A DNA stretch of 24,228 nt from a virus. The notes beneath the pieces are model-generated. The model was not told where the DNA came from. It did not search any database and was given only the letters and a program-made list of their open reading frames with translations. A program made the translations under genes and the position numbers. The stretch is from positions 1 through 24,228 of the IMG/VR virus record IMGVR_UViG_3300033149_003051. The stretch is one strand, 5' to 3'. This document shows, piece after piece, positions 1 through 5,423 of this stretch (position 1 is its first letter; every line of letters starts with the position of its first letter).

Positions 1-51
1 ATACAACGCCCACGTATGGTGGGCGTCATAAGTTGTTCGTACTATTTTCAT
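1..51 (-). CDS. Partial CDS, unknown small protein (N-terminus only)
   Basis: An ATG at 51 on the minus strand is preceded by an excellent Shine-Dalgarno site (GGAGG five bases upstream, near 57-62) and opens a frame that runs off the left edge. The 17 visible residues begin MKIVRTTYDAHHTW. It would be the next gene of the minus-strand operon, 137 bases beyond the stop of the Cys-rich gene ending at 189. Too little is visible for a function. The coding call competes with the perfect hairpin at 6-26 inside it. Confidence 0.5.
   Translation of the reverse strand, partial: MKIVRTTYDAHHTWALY
6..26. repeat. Perfect 8-bp inverted repeat (hairpin)
   Basis: ACGCCCAC at 6-13 and GTGGGCGT at 19-26 pair perfectly around a five-base loop. 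No T-run follows on the plus strand, so it is not an obvious terminator there; on the minus strand the downstream side is cut off by the window edge. It lies inside the putative partial gene. Confidence 0.5.
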
Positions 52-52
52 G

Positions 53-81
53 TTGCCCTCCTCTCTCAAGATTTTTATGAT
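53..81 (+). promoter_or_regulatory. Weak candidate sigma70 promoter upstream of the folded element
   Basis: TTGCCC (53-58) is separated by 17 bases from TATGAT (76-81). The -10 is good and the -35 matches 4 of 6 positions. Transcription would start near 87-90, just before the closing stem of the folded element at 95. The same bases hold the minus-strand Shine-Dalgarno of the neighbouring gene, so the match may be chance. Confidence 0.25.
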
Positions 82-94
82 ACTAAACTAATAG

Positions 95-183
95 TGCCTG
101 CACCATTGGACTAGCTTTCGGTCTAAGTTGACCTACTGGCTTCGTAGTGTCCTGTGGGGAGCTCTTAGTCTCCAGTGCGGGCA
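95..183 (+). ncRNA. Candidate structured RNA, four-way-junction fold
   Basis: A nine-pair closing stem joins 95-103 with 175-183. Inside it three hairpins can form: one with six pairs (TTGGAC with GTCTAA), one with GACCTAC pairing GTAG-T-GTC around the seven-base loop TGGCTTC, and one with GGAG pairing CTCC. Two pairs (99 with 179, and one in the first hairpin) are G-U on the plus strand but would be A-C mismatches on the minus strand, so plus-strand RNA is favoured. It is not a tRNA: there is no U33, no T-loop sequence and no standard D arm. It could instead be a leader element of the minus-strand gene starting at 51. Inferred by hand folding only. Confidence 0.35.
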
Positions 184-188
184 TAAGT

Positions 189-545
189 TTATAACTCCTC
201 TGGATATGTTATATCTTTAATAGAGTTTTTTGGTTCCCATTTATTTATCATCCCATCTATCCACCCAAGATGTCTTCTGATGAAACGGCCATATTTATGG
301 AGTCCATAAAGATCTGCACAGTTAAGGTCATTCTCTCCAGGCGTGAAGATGTGAAGCATCTCATATGCTTGACAGAAGATACAAAGATATAGGTCTTGAC
401 AGCGCTTCGTTACGTAAGTGTATGTCGGGAAGCCGTCTTCATCCAGTGTTTTCTCTGGATACTCACGTAGAGAAAAGGCCTTACAACATTCTGCTTTGCC
501 TTCTGCTACCAGGTTCCATCTTTCTTGGACTTCATCTATGGTCAT
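189..545 (-). CDS. Cys-rich hypothetical protein, copy 2 of a tandem pair
   Basis: This 118-residue protein starts at an ATG with a strong AAGGAG site eight bases upstream. It is a clear paralogue of the next gene upstream (572-955): both open with EVQERWN, contain a CC pair near residue 20, a DEDG motif, an RC-x5-C-x2-C cluster near residues 49-58, PGEN, one further Cys, and a YGR-[FY]-IRRH segment. Six cysteines are shared, which suggests metal binding, probably zinc, but no known family is recognised. It is the last complete gene of the minus-strand operon. Function unknown; a role in early takeover of the host is only a guess from position. Confidence 0.85.
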   Translation of the reverse strand: MTIDEVQERWNLVAEGKAECCKAFSLREYPEKTLDEDGFPTYTYVTKRCQDLYLCIFCQAYEMLHIFTPGENDLNCADLYGLHKYGRFIRRHLGWIDGMINKWEPKNSIKDITYPEEL

Positions 546-571
546 TATGATGCTCCTTTAAGAGAATTTCT

Positions 572-955
572 CTACTCTTGGAAAAATCTTTTTGTTTTTA
601 TCTCTTCAAAAGACTCTTTTATCGAAGATAAAGAATGTTCTGGTTCCCAGTTTGTCATGCCTATTGTCCACACGATGTGGCGCCGAATGTATCTGCCATA
701 ACCTCTTCTGCTAAATAGCTCACCGCAAGAGTGAATATTTTCACCAGGCATAAATATCTGTAGTAGCAGACTGGCCTGGCAGGAGCGACACAAGAAACTG
801 TCTTTGCATCTCTTTCTTTCTTTAAAGGCAACAGGATATCCGTCTTCATCGTAGATATACTCGTCTGGGTCTATTTTTGTGGTTAGAGCGTAGCAACAAC
901 TGATCAAGCCATCTGCGGCTATGTTCCATCTTTCTTGGACTTCGTTGATATTCAT
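572..955 (-). CDS. Cys-rich hypothetical protein, copy 1 of a tandem pair
   Basis: A paralogue of the gene at 189-545, with the same six cysteines and EVQERWN, DEDG, PGEN and YGR-[FY]-IRRH motifs. The start chosen here (ATG at 955, GGGGG just upstream) aligns with the paralogue's start. An in-frame ATG at 982 overlaps the previous stop as TAATG and would add nine residues; coupling to the upstream gene makes it a real alternative. A stretch of about 20 bases near the start codon is identical between copies, so the duplication looks fairly recent while the proteins have diverged. Putative zinc-binding protein, function unknown. Confidence 0.82.
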   Translation of the reverse strand: MNINEVQERWNIAADGLISCCYALTTKIDPDEYIYDEDGYPVAFKERKRCKDSFLCRSCQASLLLQIFMPGENIHSCGELFSRRGYGRYIRRHIVWTIGMTNWEPEHSLSSIKESFEEIKTKRFFQE

Positions 956-981
956 TATGCCCCCATTATTACCATCAAACA

Positions 982-1200
982 TTAGTGATTAACTTCCTCT
1001 ACCGGAGTTATGCTTTCCTCTGGCAGATAGGTCATTGCGTCAATTTCGGGAATATACACAGCGTAGACAACACGACCTTCTGGAGATACATAATCAGTCT
1101 CAATCTGGCCTGTTAAGATATAGCTCTCAATAGGATCTACACCCTTGAAGCAAAAGGTAGTAGTATACTTGACGTAAGTTCCTTTTTCTAAGACGTGCAT
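982..1200 (-). CDS. Small hypothetical protein
   Basis: A 72-residue protein with a textbook AGGAGG site before its ATG at 1200. It is rich in short beta-type stretches (VKYTTTF, YILTGQI, VVYAVYIPEI), consistent with a small beta-barrel, and acidic towards its end. Its stop overlaps the alternative ATG of the next gene (TAATG). It lies 12 bases after the VWA gene in the same operon. No family recognised. Confidence 0.8.
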   Translation of the reverse strand: MHVLEKGTYVKYTTTFCFKGVDPIESYILTGQIETDYVSPEGRVVYAVYIPEIDAMTYLPEESITPVEEVNH

Positions 1201-1212
1201 AGCTGCCTCCTA

Positions 1213-1824
1213 TTAAAGGTTGATTGAACCTTTGCCAGCATCTTGAGTGAGTAAGAGATTCTCCATAGTCTGCTCTAACTTGAGCAGCTCTTCTTCGCCT
1301 ACTTTTCCATACTCACCACCAGTAACGGCGGCGAGTTGTTTCAAGAACTGTTCATCAAAGTCATAATAACCTTCACCGATGCCAAGACAAGATATCTTGA
1401 CTTCTCTCATCTCAGCTTCTTGGACGATCTCATTTGGATGGGCATCTGTAGGTTTGCCGTCCGTGACGAGGATGATGTGCGTAGGAGACATCCCCCATGC
1501 TAACATGAGGCCTTCAAGCATAGGTGTCGTGCTCGTAGGCTGGTGATGATGAATATCTTCTGGAAGTATCTCTGTGGCATGGTAGTCGGAGAACTTAACT
1601 ATTCTAGCCTCTGGATATTTCTCAATAAGGTTAAGAGTTGCCTGTTTAAGATGATCTATCTTCTGCCCATACATGGAACCTGAAAAGTCTAGGCAGAAAA
1701 CGATTCCTTTTCCTCTGTTGGAGTTAATTGTTAACTTGTGCTTGAGGGTAGAAGGTAGTTTGACCTTCCTGCCATTGGCCTTTAACTTAGCTATTTGATG
1801 TTTGATAGTTAGATCCTTGTTCAT
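1213..1824 (-). CDS. von Willebrand factor A (VWA) domain protein with MIDAS
   Basis: This 203-residue protein is almost entirely a VWA domain. After a basic N-terminus (residues 1-38), strand one carries the metal-ion-dependent adhesion site DxSxS as D46, S48, S50; the conserved Thr falls in TSTT (97-100) and the final Asp in TDG (D122). VWA domains bind a divalent ion and a partner protein, often as part of AAA+ or chaperone assemblies. All MIDAS residues are present, so metal-dependent binding is expected. No signal peptide or membrane segment is seen, so it is cytoplasmic. The start has GAGGAG eight bases upstream, and only three bases separate it from the previous gene. J-domain and unknown proteins precede it in the operon, suggesting a shared complex (inference). 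Confidence 0.92.
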   Translation of the reverse strand: MNKDLTIKHQIAKLKANGRKVKLPSTLKHKLTINSNRGKGIVFCLDFSGSMYGQKIDHLKQATLNLIEKYPEARIVKFSDYHATEILPEDIHHHQPTSTTPMLEGLMLAWGMSPTHIILVTDGKPTDAHPNEIVQEAEMREVKISCLGIGEGYYDFDEQFLKQLAAVTGGEYGKVGEEELLKLEQTMENLLLTQDAGKGSINL

Positions 1825-1827
1825 TGT

Positions 1828-2199
1828 CTAGCTCCTCTTTGGCGGTTTGATTCTTACTGCGATTGTCTCTCTTGGCCTTTCCGGCTCCACTCTTGCCGGC
1901 TCCACTGCTGTCTGCTCTATCACCTTCTCTTCGTCTTCTTTGCTTTCAAGACAAAAACAGAATTCCTCGCCTTGAGAGAATATGGTGTTATAAAGATAGA
2001 CAGGCGTTCTAAGATAGGCCTGCCTTACGTGATCTTCATAGTAAGGAACAAGTTTCTTTCCTTTCCATGAGGATATCTTTGCTGTGGTCTTGTACTGCTT
2101 TTTGGCCCATTCGACTATGATTGAATAGGCTTCATGAGGAACGTATATCTCATTTCCTGGATAAGCTCTGTGCAGGTCATCCAAGAGTGTCTTAAGCAT
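1828..2199 (-). CDS. Hypothetical protein between J-domain and VWA genes
   Basis: A 123-residue protein overlapping the end of the J-domain gene by eight bases, a sign of translational coupling. The N-terminal 90 residues look globular (several Trp and Tyr, and a YEDHVRQAYLRTPVYLY stretch). The C-terminal 35 are low-complexity, charged and Pro-rich, probably a flexible tail. No known family is recognised. Its position makes it a candidate partner of its two neighbours. Confidence 0.85.
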   Translation of the reverse strand: MLKTLLDDLHRAYPGNEIYVPHEAYSIIVEWAKKQYKTTAKISSWKGKKLVPYYEDHVRQAYLRTPVYLYNTIFSQGEEFCFCLESKEDEEKVIEQTAVEPARVEPERPRETIAVRIKPPKRS

Positions 2200-2653
2200 T
2201 ATAAGACTCCATTATCTCACGGTAAGCTTCTTGAATCTCTTGGCACTTCTCAGTATATTGGGCCTTGAGATCAGGGTCTTGTACACGGTCTGGATGATAC
2301 TTTCTCATGAGAGTTTTATATGCTGCCTCTACCACTTCTCTTTCTGCCGTAGGGACAACTCCTAGGATATCATGGCTAGTCTCCATGATGTCTTGCAATC
2401 CATGAATGTCTGGGAAGTACTTCATGGCGAGATCAAGAAATTCTGGAAGGACGTCTTGAGATAGCTCCCATCTCTTTCTTTCTGTGTTCCAGACCCTCTT
2501 AGTAGAGTTGAAGAGGGTCAAGAACTCTTGCTTGAATTCTTTATTCTCAGGGGCATAGAAGACTATATGTCCCTGAGAGTTTATCATGATTCTTGCAGCA
2601 GATTCTATTTTTCGCTGGGCCTTTTGTCTTCTGGTGCGTCTGTAATATGCCAT
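2192..2653 (-). CDS. J-domain (DnaJ-like) co-chaperone with N-terminal HARP-like segment
   Basis: The 153-residue protein ends in a J domain (about residues 93-153). The diagnostic HPD is at 120-122 after a basic helix, and a QEIQEAYREI helix follows. J domains bind Hsp70 (DnaK) and stimulate its ATPase, so this protein probably recruits the host DnaK to a phage target. Before it, residues 30-75 have the pattern YAP-x4-FKQ followed by WN-x2-[KR]-[KR]-x-WE, reminiscent of HARP-type nucleic-acid-binding modules; the same pattern recurs in the late gene at 20234. There is no Gly/Phe or zinc region, so it is not a full DnaJ. The N-terminus (1-20) is very basic. Confidence 0.9.
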   Translation of the reverse strand: MAYYRRTRRQKAQRKIESAARIMINSQGHIVFYAPENKEFKQEFLTLFNSTKRVWNTERKRWELSQDVLPEFLDLAMKYFPDIHGLQDIMETSHDILGVVPTAEREVVEAAYKTLMRKYHPDRVQDPDLKAQYTEKCQEIQEAYREIMESYNA

Positions 2654-2655
2654 GA

Positions 2656-2952
2656 TTATTCACTCCCATTCTTGGCTTTATTCAGAAGGAAGTTAAACAT
2701 GGCCTGAGCCTTTTTTTGATCGATCCTTTGCTTTTTCTCTTTAGGGAGTGTAGGTGGAACTGGAAAGTGTGTTCGGTGGTAGGTGTCTTCACCATGTCTA
2801 AGCAGAGTCATAGCTTGGTGCCATTCCTCTGCAAGCTTGTTATGTAGGGCAGTATGATAAGCTATCTGCCCTTGATGATAGTCCAATTTTGTCTTGAGCT
2901 CTCTAACGTATTGCTCTAATTGCGGGCGGGTCATGGTCTCGATGCTTCTCAT
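2656..2952 (-). CDS. Helical hypothetical protein, first gene of the minus-strand operon
   Basis: The ATG at 2952 has AGGGAG nine bases upstream and gives 98 residues; a TTG at 2973 in the same frame lacks a ribosome site and is rejected. Residues 7-50 are helical with heptad-like spacing, probably a coiled coil; the C-terminus is Lys-rich. It is the first gene after promoter 2998-3025, with a leader of roughly 40 bases. Early promoter-proximal phage genes of this size are often host-takeover or regulatory proteins, but nothing in the sequence shows which. Confidence 0.82.
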   Translation of the reverse strand: MRSIETMTRPQLEQYVRELKTKLDYHQGQIAYHTALHNKLAEEWHQAMTLLRHGEDTYHRTHFPVPPTLPKEKKQRIDQKKAQAMFNFLLNKAKNGSE

Positions 2953-2997
2953 GTCTAGCTTTCTCCCTGGCAAGAGTTTTTCTTTGATCTTAGACCT

Positions 2998-3025
2998 ATT
3001 ATACCATGCCTTTGCGCAATGTCAA
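2998..3025 (-). promoter_or_regulatory. Strong sigma70 promoter of the leftward operon
   Basis: On the minus strand, TTGACA (3025-3020), a 16-base spacer, and a perfect TATAAT (3003-2998). The flanks GGGG before the -35 and GGCATGG before the -10 are shared with the promoter at 5060-5087. Transcription would start near 2990. The AACCCCT motif overlapping the -35 recurs in the neighbouring non-coding region and could be an operator. Confidence 0.85.
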
Positions 3026-3111
3026 CCCCTAAAGTGAAAATTTTTTCTTTAATGAAATCAGGCATTTAGAACCCGATTGGAAAAATCTAATGATTCTAAT
3101 AACTTTCACGT

Positions 3112-3124
3112 TTGGTCAGACCAA
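3112..3124. repeat. Palindromic site TTGGTCAGACCAA, copy 1
   Basis: A 13-base palindrome with one central base. With its flanks (CGTT on the left, TTTT on the right) it matches the copy at 3602-3614 read in the opposite direction. The pair brackets most of the gene-free region. Likely a dimeric-protein binding site. Confidence 0.6.
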
Positions 3125-3163
3125 TTTTTCTGAAAATTTCCCCAATAAAATCAACCCCTTACA

Positions 3164-3190
3164 CGTTTTCTTGAAAATTTTTAGAAAACG
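3164..3190. repeat. 8-bp inverted repeat CGTTTTCT / AGAAAACG
   Basis: CGTTTTCT (3164-3171) and AGAAAACG (3183-3190) pair perfectly around an 11-base AT loop. The half-site AGAAAAC recurs several more times up to about 3565, so this may be a binding site rather than an RNA hairpin. Confidence 0.4.
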
Positions 3191-3277
3191 CGAAACCTAT
3201 TGAAATCATTAGAAAAACGAGAAGTTTTCTTTTCTGGTAAATTCGCTTTTCGAGCTATTAAAACTTTTAATACCTTT

Positions 3278-3292
3278 TGACGTTTTTTGTCA
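3278..3292. repeat. TGAC-N7-GTCA site, copy 1
   Basis: TGAC (3278-3281), seven bases ending in six T, then GTCA (3289-3292). A near-identical copy lies at 3413-3427. The pair flanks the AT-rich core. Confidence 0.45.
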
Positions 3293-3412
3293 CTTAATAA
3301 CACAATATTACAATATTATAATATTCTCATTAATTAATAAAAGAAAACTTAATAAAATCAATCACTTATCAATCCCTTCAATTTCCCCAACAATTTCAAC
3401 CCCTTACCCGAC

Positions 3413-3427
3413 TGACATTTTTTGTCA
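3413..3427. repeat. TGAC-N7-GTCA site, copy 2
   Basis: TGAC (3413-3416), ATTTTTT, GTCA (3424-3427). It differs from copy 1 at a single base and is in the same orientation, 135 bases away on the other side of the AT-rich core. Confidence 0.45.
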
Positions 3428-3601
3428 CCTCTATTAAATCTTTTAACCCCAAACCCTTAAAACTTTTTACACCTGCGAAGCTTTTTCTCCAGAAAAGAAA
3501 ACTTGGCGATTTCCCAAATATATCAACAACTTTCACGTTTTCTGATTTTTTCCAAGAAAACTTGTAACCCCTTGAAATCCCTCGAACTTTTTCGGGGAAA
3601 A

Positions 3602-3614
3602 TTGGTCAGACCAA
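3602..3614. repeat. Palindromic site TTGGTCAGACCAA, copy 2 (inverted flanks)
   Basis: Same 13-base palindrome as 3112-3124. Its flanks (AAAA on the left, ACGCG on the right) are the reverse complement of those of copy 1, so the two sites are arranged as an inverted pair about 490 bases apart. Confidence 0.6.
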
Positions 3615-3705
3615 ACGCGTAAACCCTCGAAATCCTTAGACTTTTCCTAACCCCTTGAAACCCTTGGCTTTTCCGGCCTGGCTGGCCTAAGATAACCTCT
3701 TGGTG

Positions 3706-3750
3706 ACCTCAAAAAAGAAAAACCCCTGGGAGCATCTTAACTTCCAGGGG
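3706..3750 (-). terminator. Intrinsic terminator of the GC-richer minus-strand gene block
   Basis: CCCCTGG (3723-3729) pairs with CCAGGGG (3744-3750), extendable to ten pairs with one G-T. On the minus strand it is followed by TTTTTCTTTTTT. It sits 24 bases beyond the stop of the gene at 3775-4284 and closes that transcription unit. Confidence 0.85.
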
Positions 3751-3774
3751 CTCGAGAGATTAACTATCTAGGTT

Positions 3775-4284
3775 TTAGTCAATTGGGCAAGGCGCCCCGT
3801 GCGCCTCATAGACTTCCCTCATCTTGGCCTGAAACTCATCCTGACTCGGCATAGTACCCTTGGAGATATGATTTTCCATAAGCCACTTCTGCACTTCTGC
3901 CGCCGCCTTCTCTGCGGCTTTCTCAAGTCTCTTTTGCCGTTTATCAGGACTTTCGTACCTCTCCATCAGTTGTGAAGATAAGTCGGCTTCAGCTATCGTC
4001 TTGAAGCCGTGCCTGTAGACCTTGAGGACATAGTCTTGATCGATAGTGCTCAGCTCTTCGACTGACTCTGGCACTTCGACAGTGGCATATACCACCGCCT
4101 TACGGGCACCAGTGTTTCGGCACTTCACTTCATAAATGCCATCTTGCACTTGGCCCTGGTCGTCAGTTGCCTGCTCAATTGGGCTAAGATCCCAATCAAA
4201 CTTGGGATCTTTTCCCTGTTTCCTGAGATCCCGCAGTTGACCATCATCAAAACGATACTGCCGCCTGATCTGTACCTTTTCCAT
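3775..4284 (-). CDS. Hypothetical protein, charged helical C-terminus
   Basis: A 169-residue protein with AAAGGAG upstream of its ATG at 4284. Residues 45-95 look like a compact beta-rich domain (GIYEVKC, AVVYATVEVPE, YVLKVYRHG). Residues 104-140 form a highly charged, Ala/Lys/Glu-rich helix, probably a coiled coil. It has only two cysteines (55 and 166). No family recognised. It follows a terminator at 4309-4345, so it is expressed by readthrough or antitermination from the promoter at 5060-5087. It is GC-richer than the operon to its left. Confidence 0.8.
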   Translation of the reverse strand: MEKVQIRRQYRFDDGQLRDLRKQGKDPKFDWDLSPIEQATDDQGQVQDGIYEVKCRNTGARKAVVYATVEVPESVEELSTIDQDYVLKVYRHGFKTIAEADLSSQLMERYESPDKRQKRLEKAAEKAAAEVQKWLMENHISKGTMPSQDEFQAKMREVYEAHGAPCPID

Positions 4285-4308
4285 GACTATACTCCTTTTG
4301 TTTGGGTT

Positions 4309-4345
4309 AATAATAAAAAAGGGCTAGCCCATTACAGGCTAGCCC
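4309..4345 (-). terminator. Intrinsic terminator between small genes
   Basis: GGGCTAGCC (4321-4329) pairs perfectly with GGCTAGCCC (4337-4345) around a seven-base loop. On the minus strand the stem is followed by TTTTTTATTATT. It lies immediately after the 47-residue gene and only about 25 bases before the start of the next gene, leaving no room for a conventional promoter between them. The T-tract sequence is identical to that of the terminator at 4521-4565. Confidence 0.85.
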
Positions 4346-4353
4346 TAAGACTC

Positions 4354-4497
4354 TTATTTATCGCTCGTCAGGGTCTCGCCAACGGCACGCTTGAAATAGT
4401 CTTTCTCGCCGTCATCAAGACGTTTCCACTCTTTGGCGAATTCCGCCGACGTCATCTCGAAAAACCTTGCGATGTCCTTCAGAGTTGCATCTGCCAT
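4354..4497 (-). CDS. Small helical phage protein, 47 aa
   Basis: A short gene starting at ATG 4497 with AAGGAG in good position and ending in TAA at 4354. The protein begins MADATLKDIARFF and continues with an FAKEWKRLDDGEKDYFK helix pair. This pattern (a small N-terminal helix, then EWK-x-L-x3-[ED]-K and a short tail) resembles a class of tiny helical proteins seen in many phages with no assigned function. It is bracketed by two terminators, at 4309-4345 and 4521-4565. Confidence 0.75.
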   Translation of the reverse strand: MADATLKDIARFFEMTSAEFAKEWKRLDDGEKDYFKRAVGETLTSDK

Positions 4498-4520
4498 AGC
4501 CCTACTCCTTTCTGTTAAAA

Positions 4521-4565
4521 GTTAATAATAAAAAAGGGCAACCCATCTTCCCCGTCGGGTTGCCC
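4521..4565 (-). terminator. Intrinsic terminator between small genes
   Basis: GGGCAACCC (4536-4544) pairs with GGGTTGCCC (4557-4565), nine perfect pairs with a 12-base loop, followed on the minus strand by TTTTTTATTATTAAC. The 19 bases at 4521-4539 are identical to 4306-4324 at the next terminator, so the T-tract and first stem bases are a direct repeat. Confidence 0.85.
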
Positions 4566-4584
4566 TGTCGCCGCCTCTTTCACC

Positions 4585-4610
4585 CCACCCAGCGGCGGCT
4601 CACTGGGTGG
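4585..4610 (-). other. Hairpin downstream of the Cys-rich gene
   Basis: CCACCCAG (4585-4592) pairs with CTGGGTGG (4603-4610) around a ten-base loop. No T-run follows, so it is not a terminator alone. It lies between the stop at 4624 and the terminator at 4521-4565, and could stabilise the message end or act with the terminator. Confidence 0.45.
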
Positions 4611-4623
4611 CAGGGTTCGTGTA

Positions 4624-4947
4624 TTATAACGTCACGTCCCGGGCGCTTCTGTAGGCCCGAGCTATCTCCCTCAAAAAGGCAATTGTGGCTCCTCTCTGGT
4701 GAGCCACTACTGCCTCTACCACGTCCAACAATTCTGCGGGGTGAGCATAAAACTCACGCCCACAGCAAATCTCGCCTTGGTCGTGTGTCCACCGGGACTT
4801 TGCGTCCCAATGGACTTGGCCCTTCTGGTTACAGATGTTGCACTTCCGCCGGACGAGGATGAACTCCCCGTCGGCGGTTACAAGGCGTCCAGCTCTGTCA
4901 CGCCGAACACCGCCACGCTCCCTCGCGAAGGCCTTCAAATTGTTCAT
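4624..4947 (-). CDS. Basic Cys-cluster protein, possible zinc finger
   Basis: The start is ATG 4947, with AGGAGG six bases upstream; the frame is open to 5136, but that extension crosses the promoter at 5060-5087 and is rejected. The 107 residues begin with an Arg-rich segment (9-21), then CNIC (36-39) and CC (61-62), with His 46 and His 55 between, which could bind zinc. A helical C-terminal half follows. First gene of its transcription unit. A DNA- or RNA-binding regulator is plausible, and an antitermination factor would fit the row of terminators downstream, but no family is recognised. Confidence 0.78.
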   Translation of the reverse strand: MNNLKAFARERGGVRRDRAGRLVTADGEFILVRRKCNICNQKGQVHWDAKSRWTHDQGEICCGREFYAHPAELLDVVEAVVAHQRGATIAFLREIARAYRSARDVTL

Positions 4948-5059
4948 TTTCTTCCTCCTGTCGCACCAGGTGTCCGCTGGTGCTGTCGGCCTGCCAACCT
5001 TGCCCTGGCAGGTGGGCGCTTTGGGATGGCCCTCTCGAGCCGCCCCCAATTTCACCCTC

Positions 5060-5087
5060 ATTATACCATGCCCAAACCCCTTGTCAA
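5060..5087 (-). promoter_or_regulatory. Strong sigma70 promoter of the GC-richer leftward block
   Basis: On the minus strand: TTGACA (5087-5082), 16-base spacer, TATAAT (5065-5060), transcription start near 5053. It shares GGGG before the -35 and GGCATGG before the -10 with the promoter at 2998-3025. The AACCCCTT motif at 5086-5093 overlaps the -35. Confidence 0.85.
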
Positions 5088-5099
5088 CCCCTTGAACCA

Positions 5100-5359
5100 A
5101 AAAATTTCGCCCCGCTTGCGATTTTCCTGGATGCAATTTTCATCTTACTCTATCTTGACCAATTTCTCAGATCATCTTAATCTATCACCATCCCGCCCAG
5201 GGTCATCTTCCTAGGATTCCTACTCTCATCATCCCAGCAGCTCACTAGGGGCCCCTTGGGGGTTCGGGAATCATGCTCCACCGGCGGGGTAGAGAGGGGT
5301 CCACTCCCCCACCATAAATAAAATTTTTCACCACTACATAATTACGCAATCTAAAACAC
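5100..5359. other. Gene-free region between divergent promoters
   Basis: No convincing gene. It contains a pyrimidine-rich stretch with repeated TCATCTT words (5140-5215), a perfect ten-base palindrome AGGGGCCCCT (5247-5256), G-rich runs to about 5310, and an AT-rich tail leading into the late promoter. A likely place for regulator binding between the leftward and rightward units, but no specific operator can be named. Confidence 0.4.
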
Positions 5360-5388
5360 TTGACAGGGGTGGAGCCCTAGGGTAGAAT
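5360..5388 (+). promoter_or_regulatory. Sigma70 promoter of the rightward (late) operon
   Basis: TTGACA (5360-5365), 17-base spacer, TAGAAT (5383-5388); start of transcription near 5395. It is the only clear plus-strand promoter seen ahead of the long rightward gene array. The five-of-six -10 and G-rich spacer differ from the two leftward promoters. Confidence 0.8.
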
Positions 5389-5423
5389 GGAGTAAAAAGG
5401 GGTGGAGAGGGAGATTACGTAAG

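Larger units (their letters stand above)
3026..3705. other. Gene-free, AT-rich repeat region; candidate origin or control region
   Basis: No gene is visible from 2974 to 3774. The region holds a very AT-rich core (about 3296-3362, alternating AATATT-type sequence), paired palindromes TTGGTCAGACCAA, paired TGAC-N7-GTCA sites, several AACCCCTT motifs and many AGAAAAC/GTTTTCT motifs in both orientations. This combination of iteron-like repeats around an AT-rich unwinding-type core is what phage replication origins often look like. A repressor or partition region is also possible. No DnaA box was recognised. Confidence 0.5.

Noticed and set aside
95-183. tRNA gene
   Set aside because: The length and a seven-base hairpin loop suggest one, but U33, a T-loop consensus and a proper D arm are missing and the outer stem has nine pairs.
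4624-5136. Long N-terminal extension of the Cys-cluster gene
   Set aside because: The extension runs across a near-perfect promoter, and the internal ATG at 4947 has an ideal ribosome site.
5257-5280. tRNA 3' half or attachment site (GGTTCGGGAATC resembles a T arm)
   Set aside because: No matching acceptor stem or anticodon arm lies upstream and the T stem does not pair.
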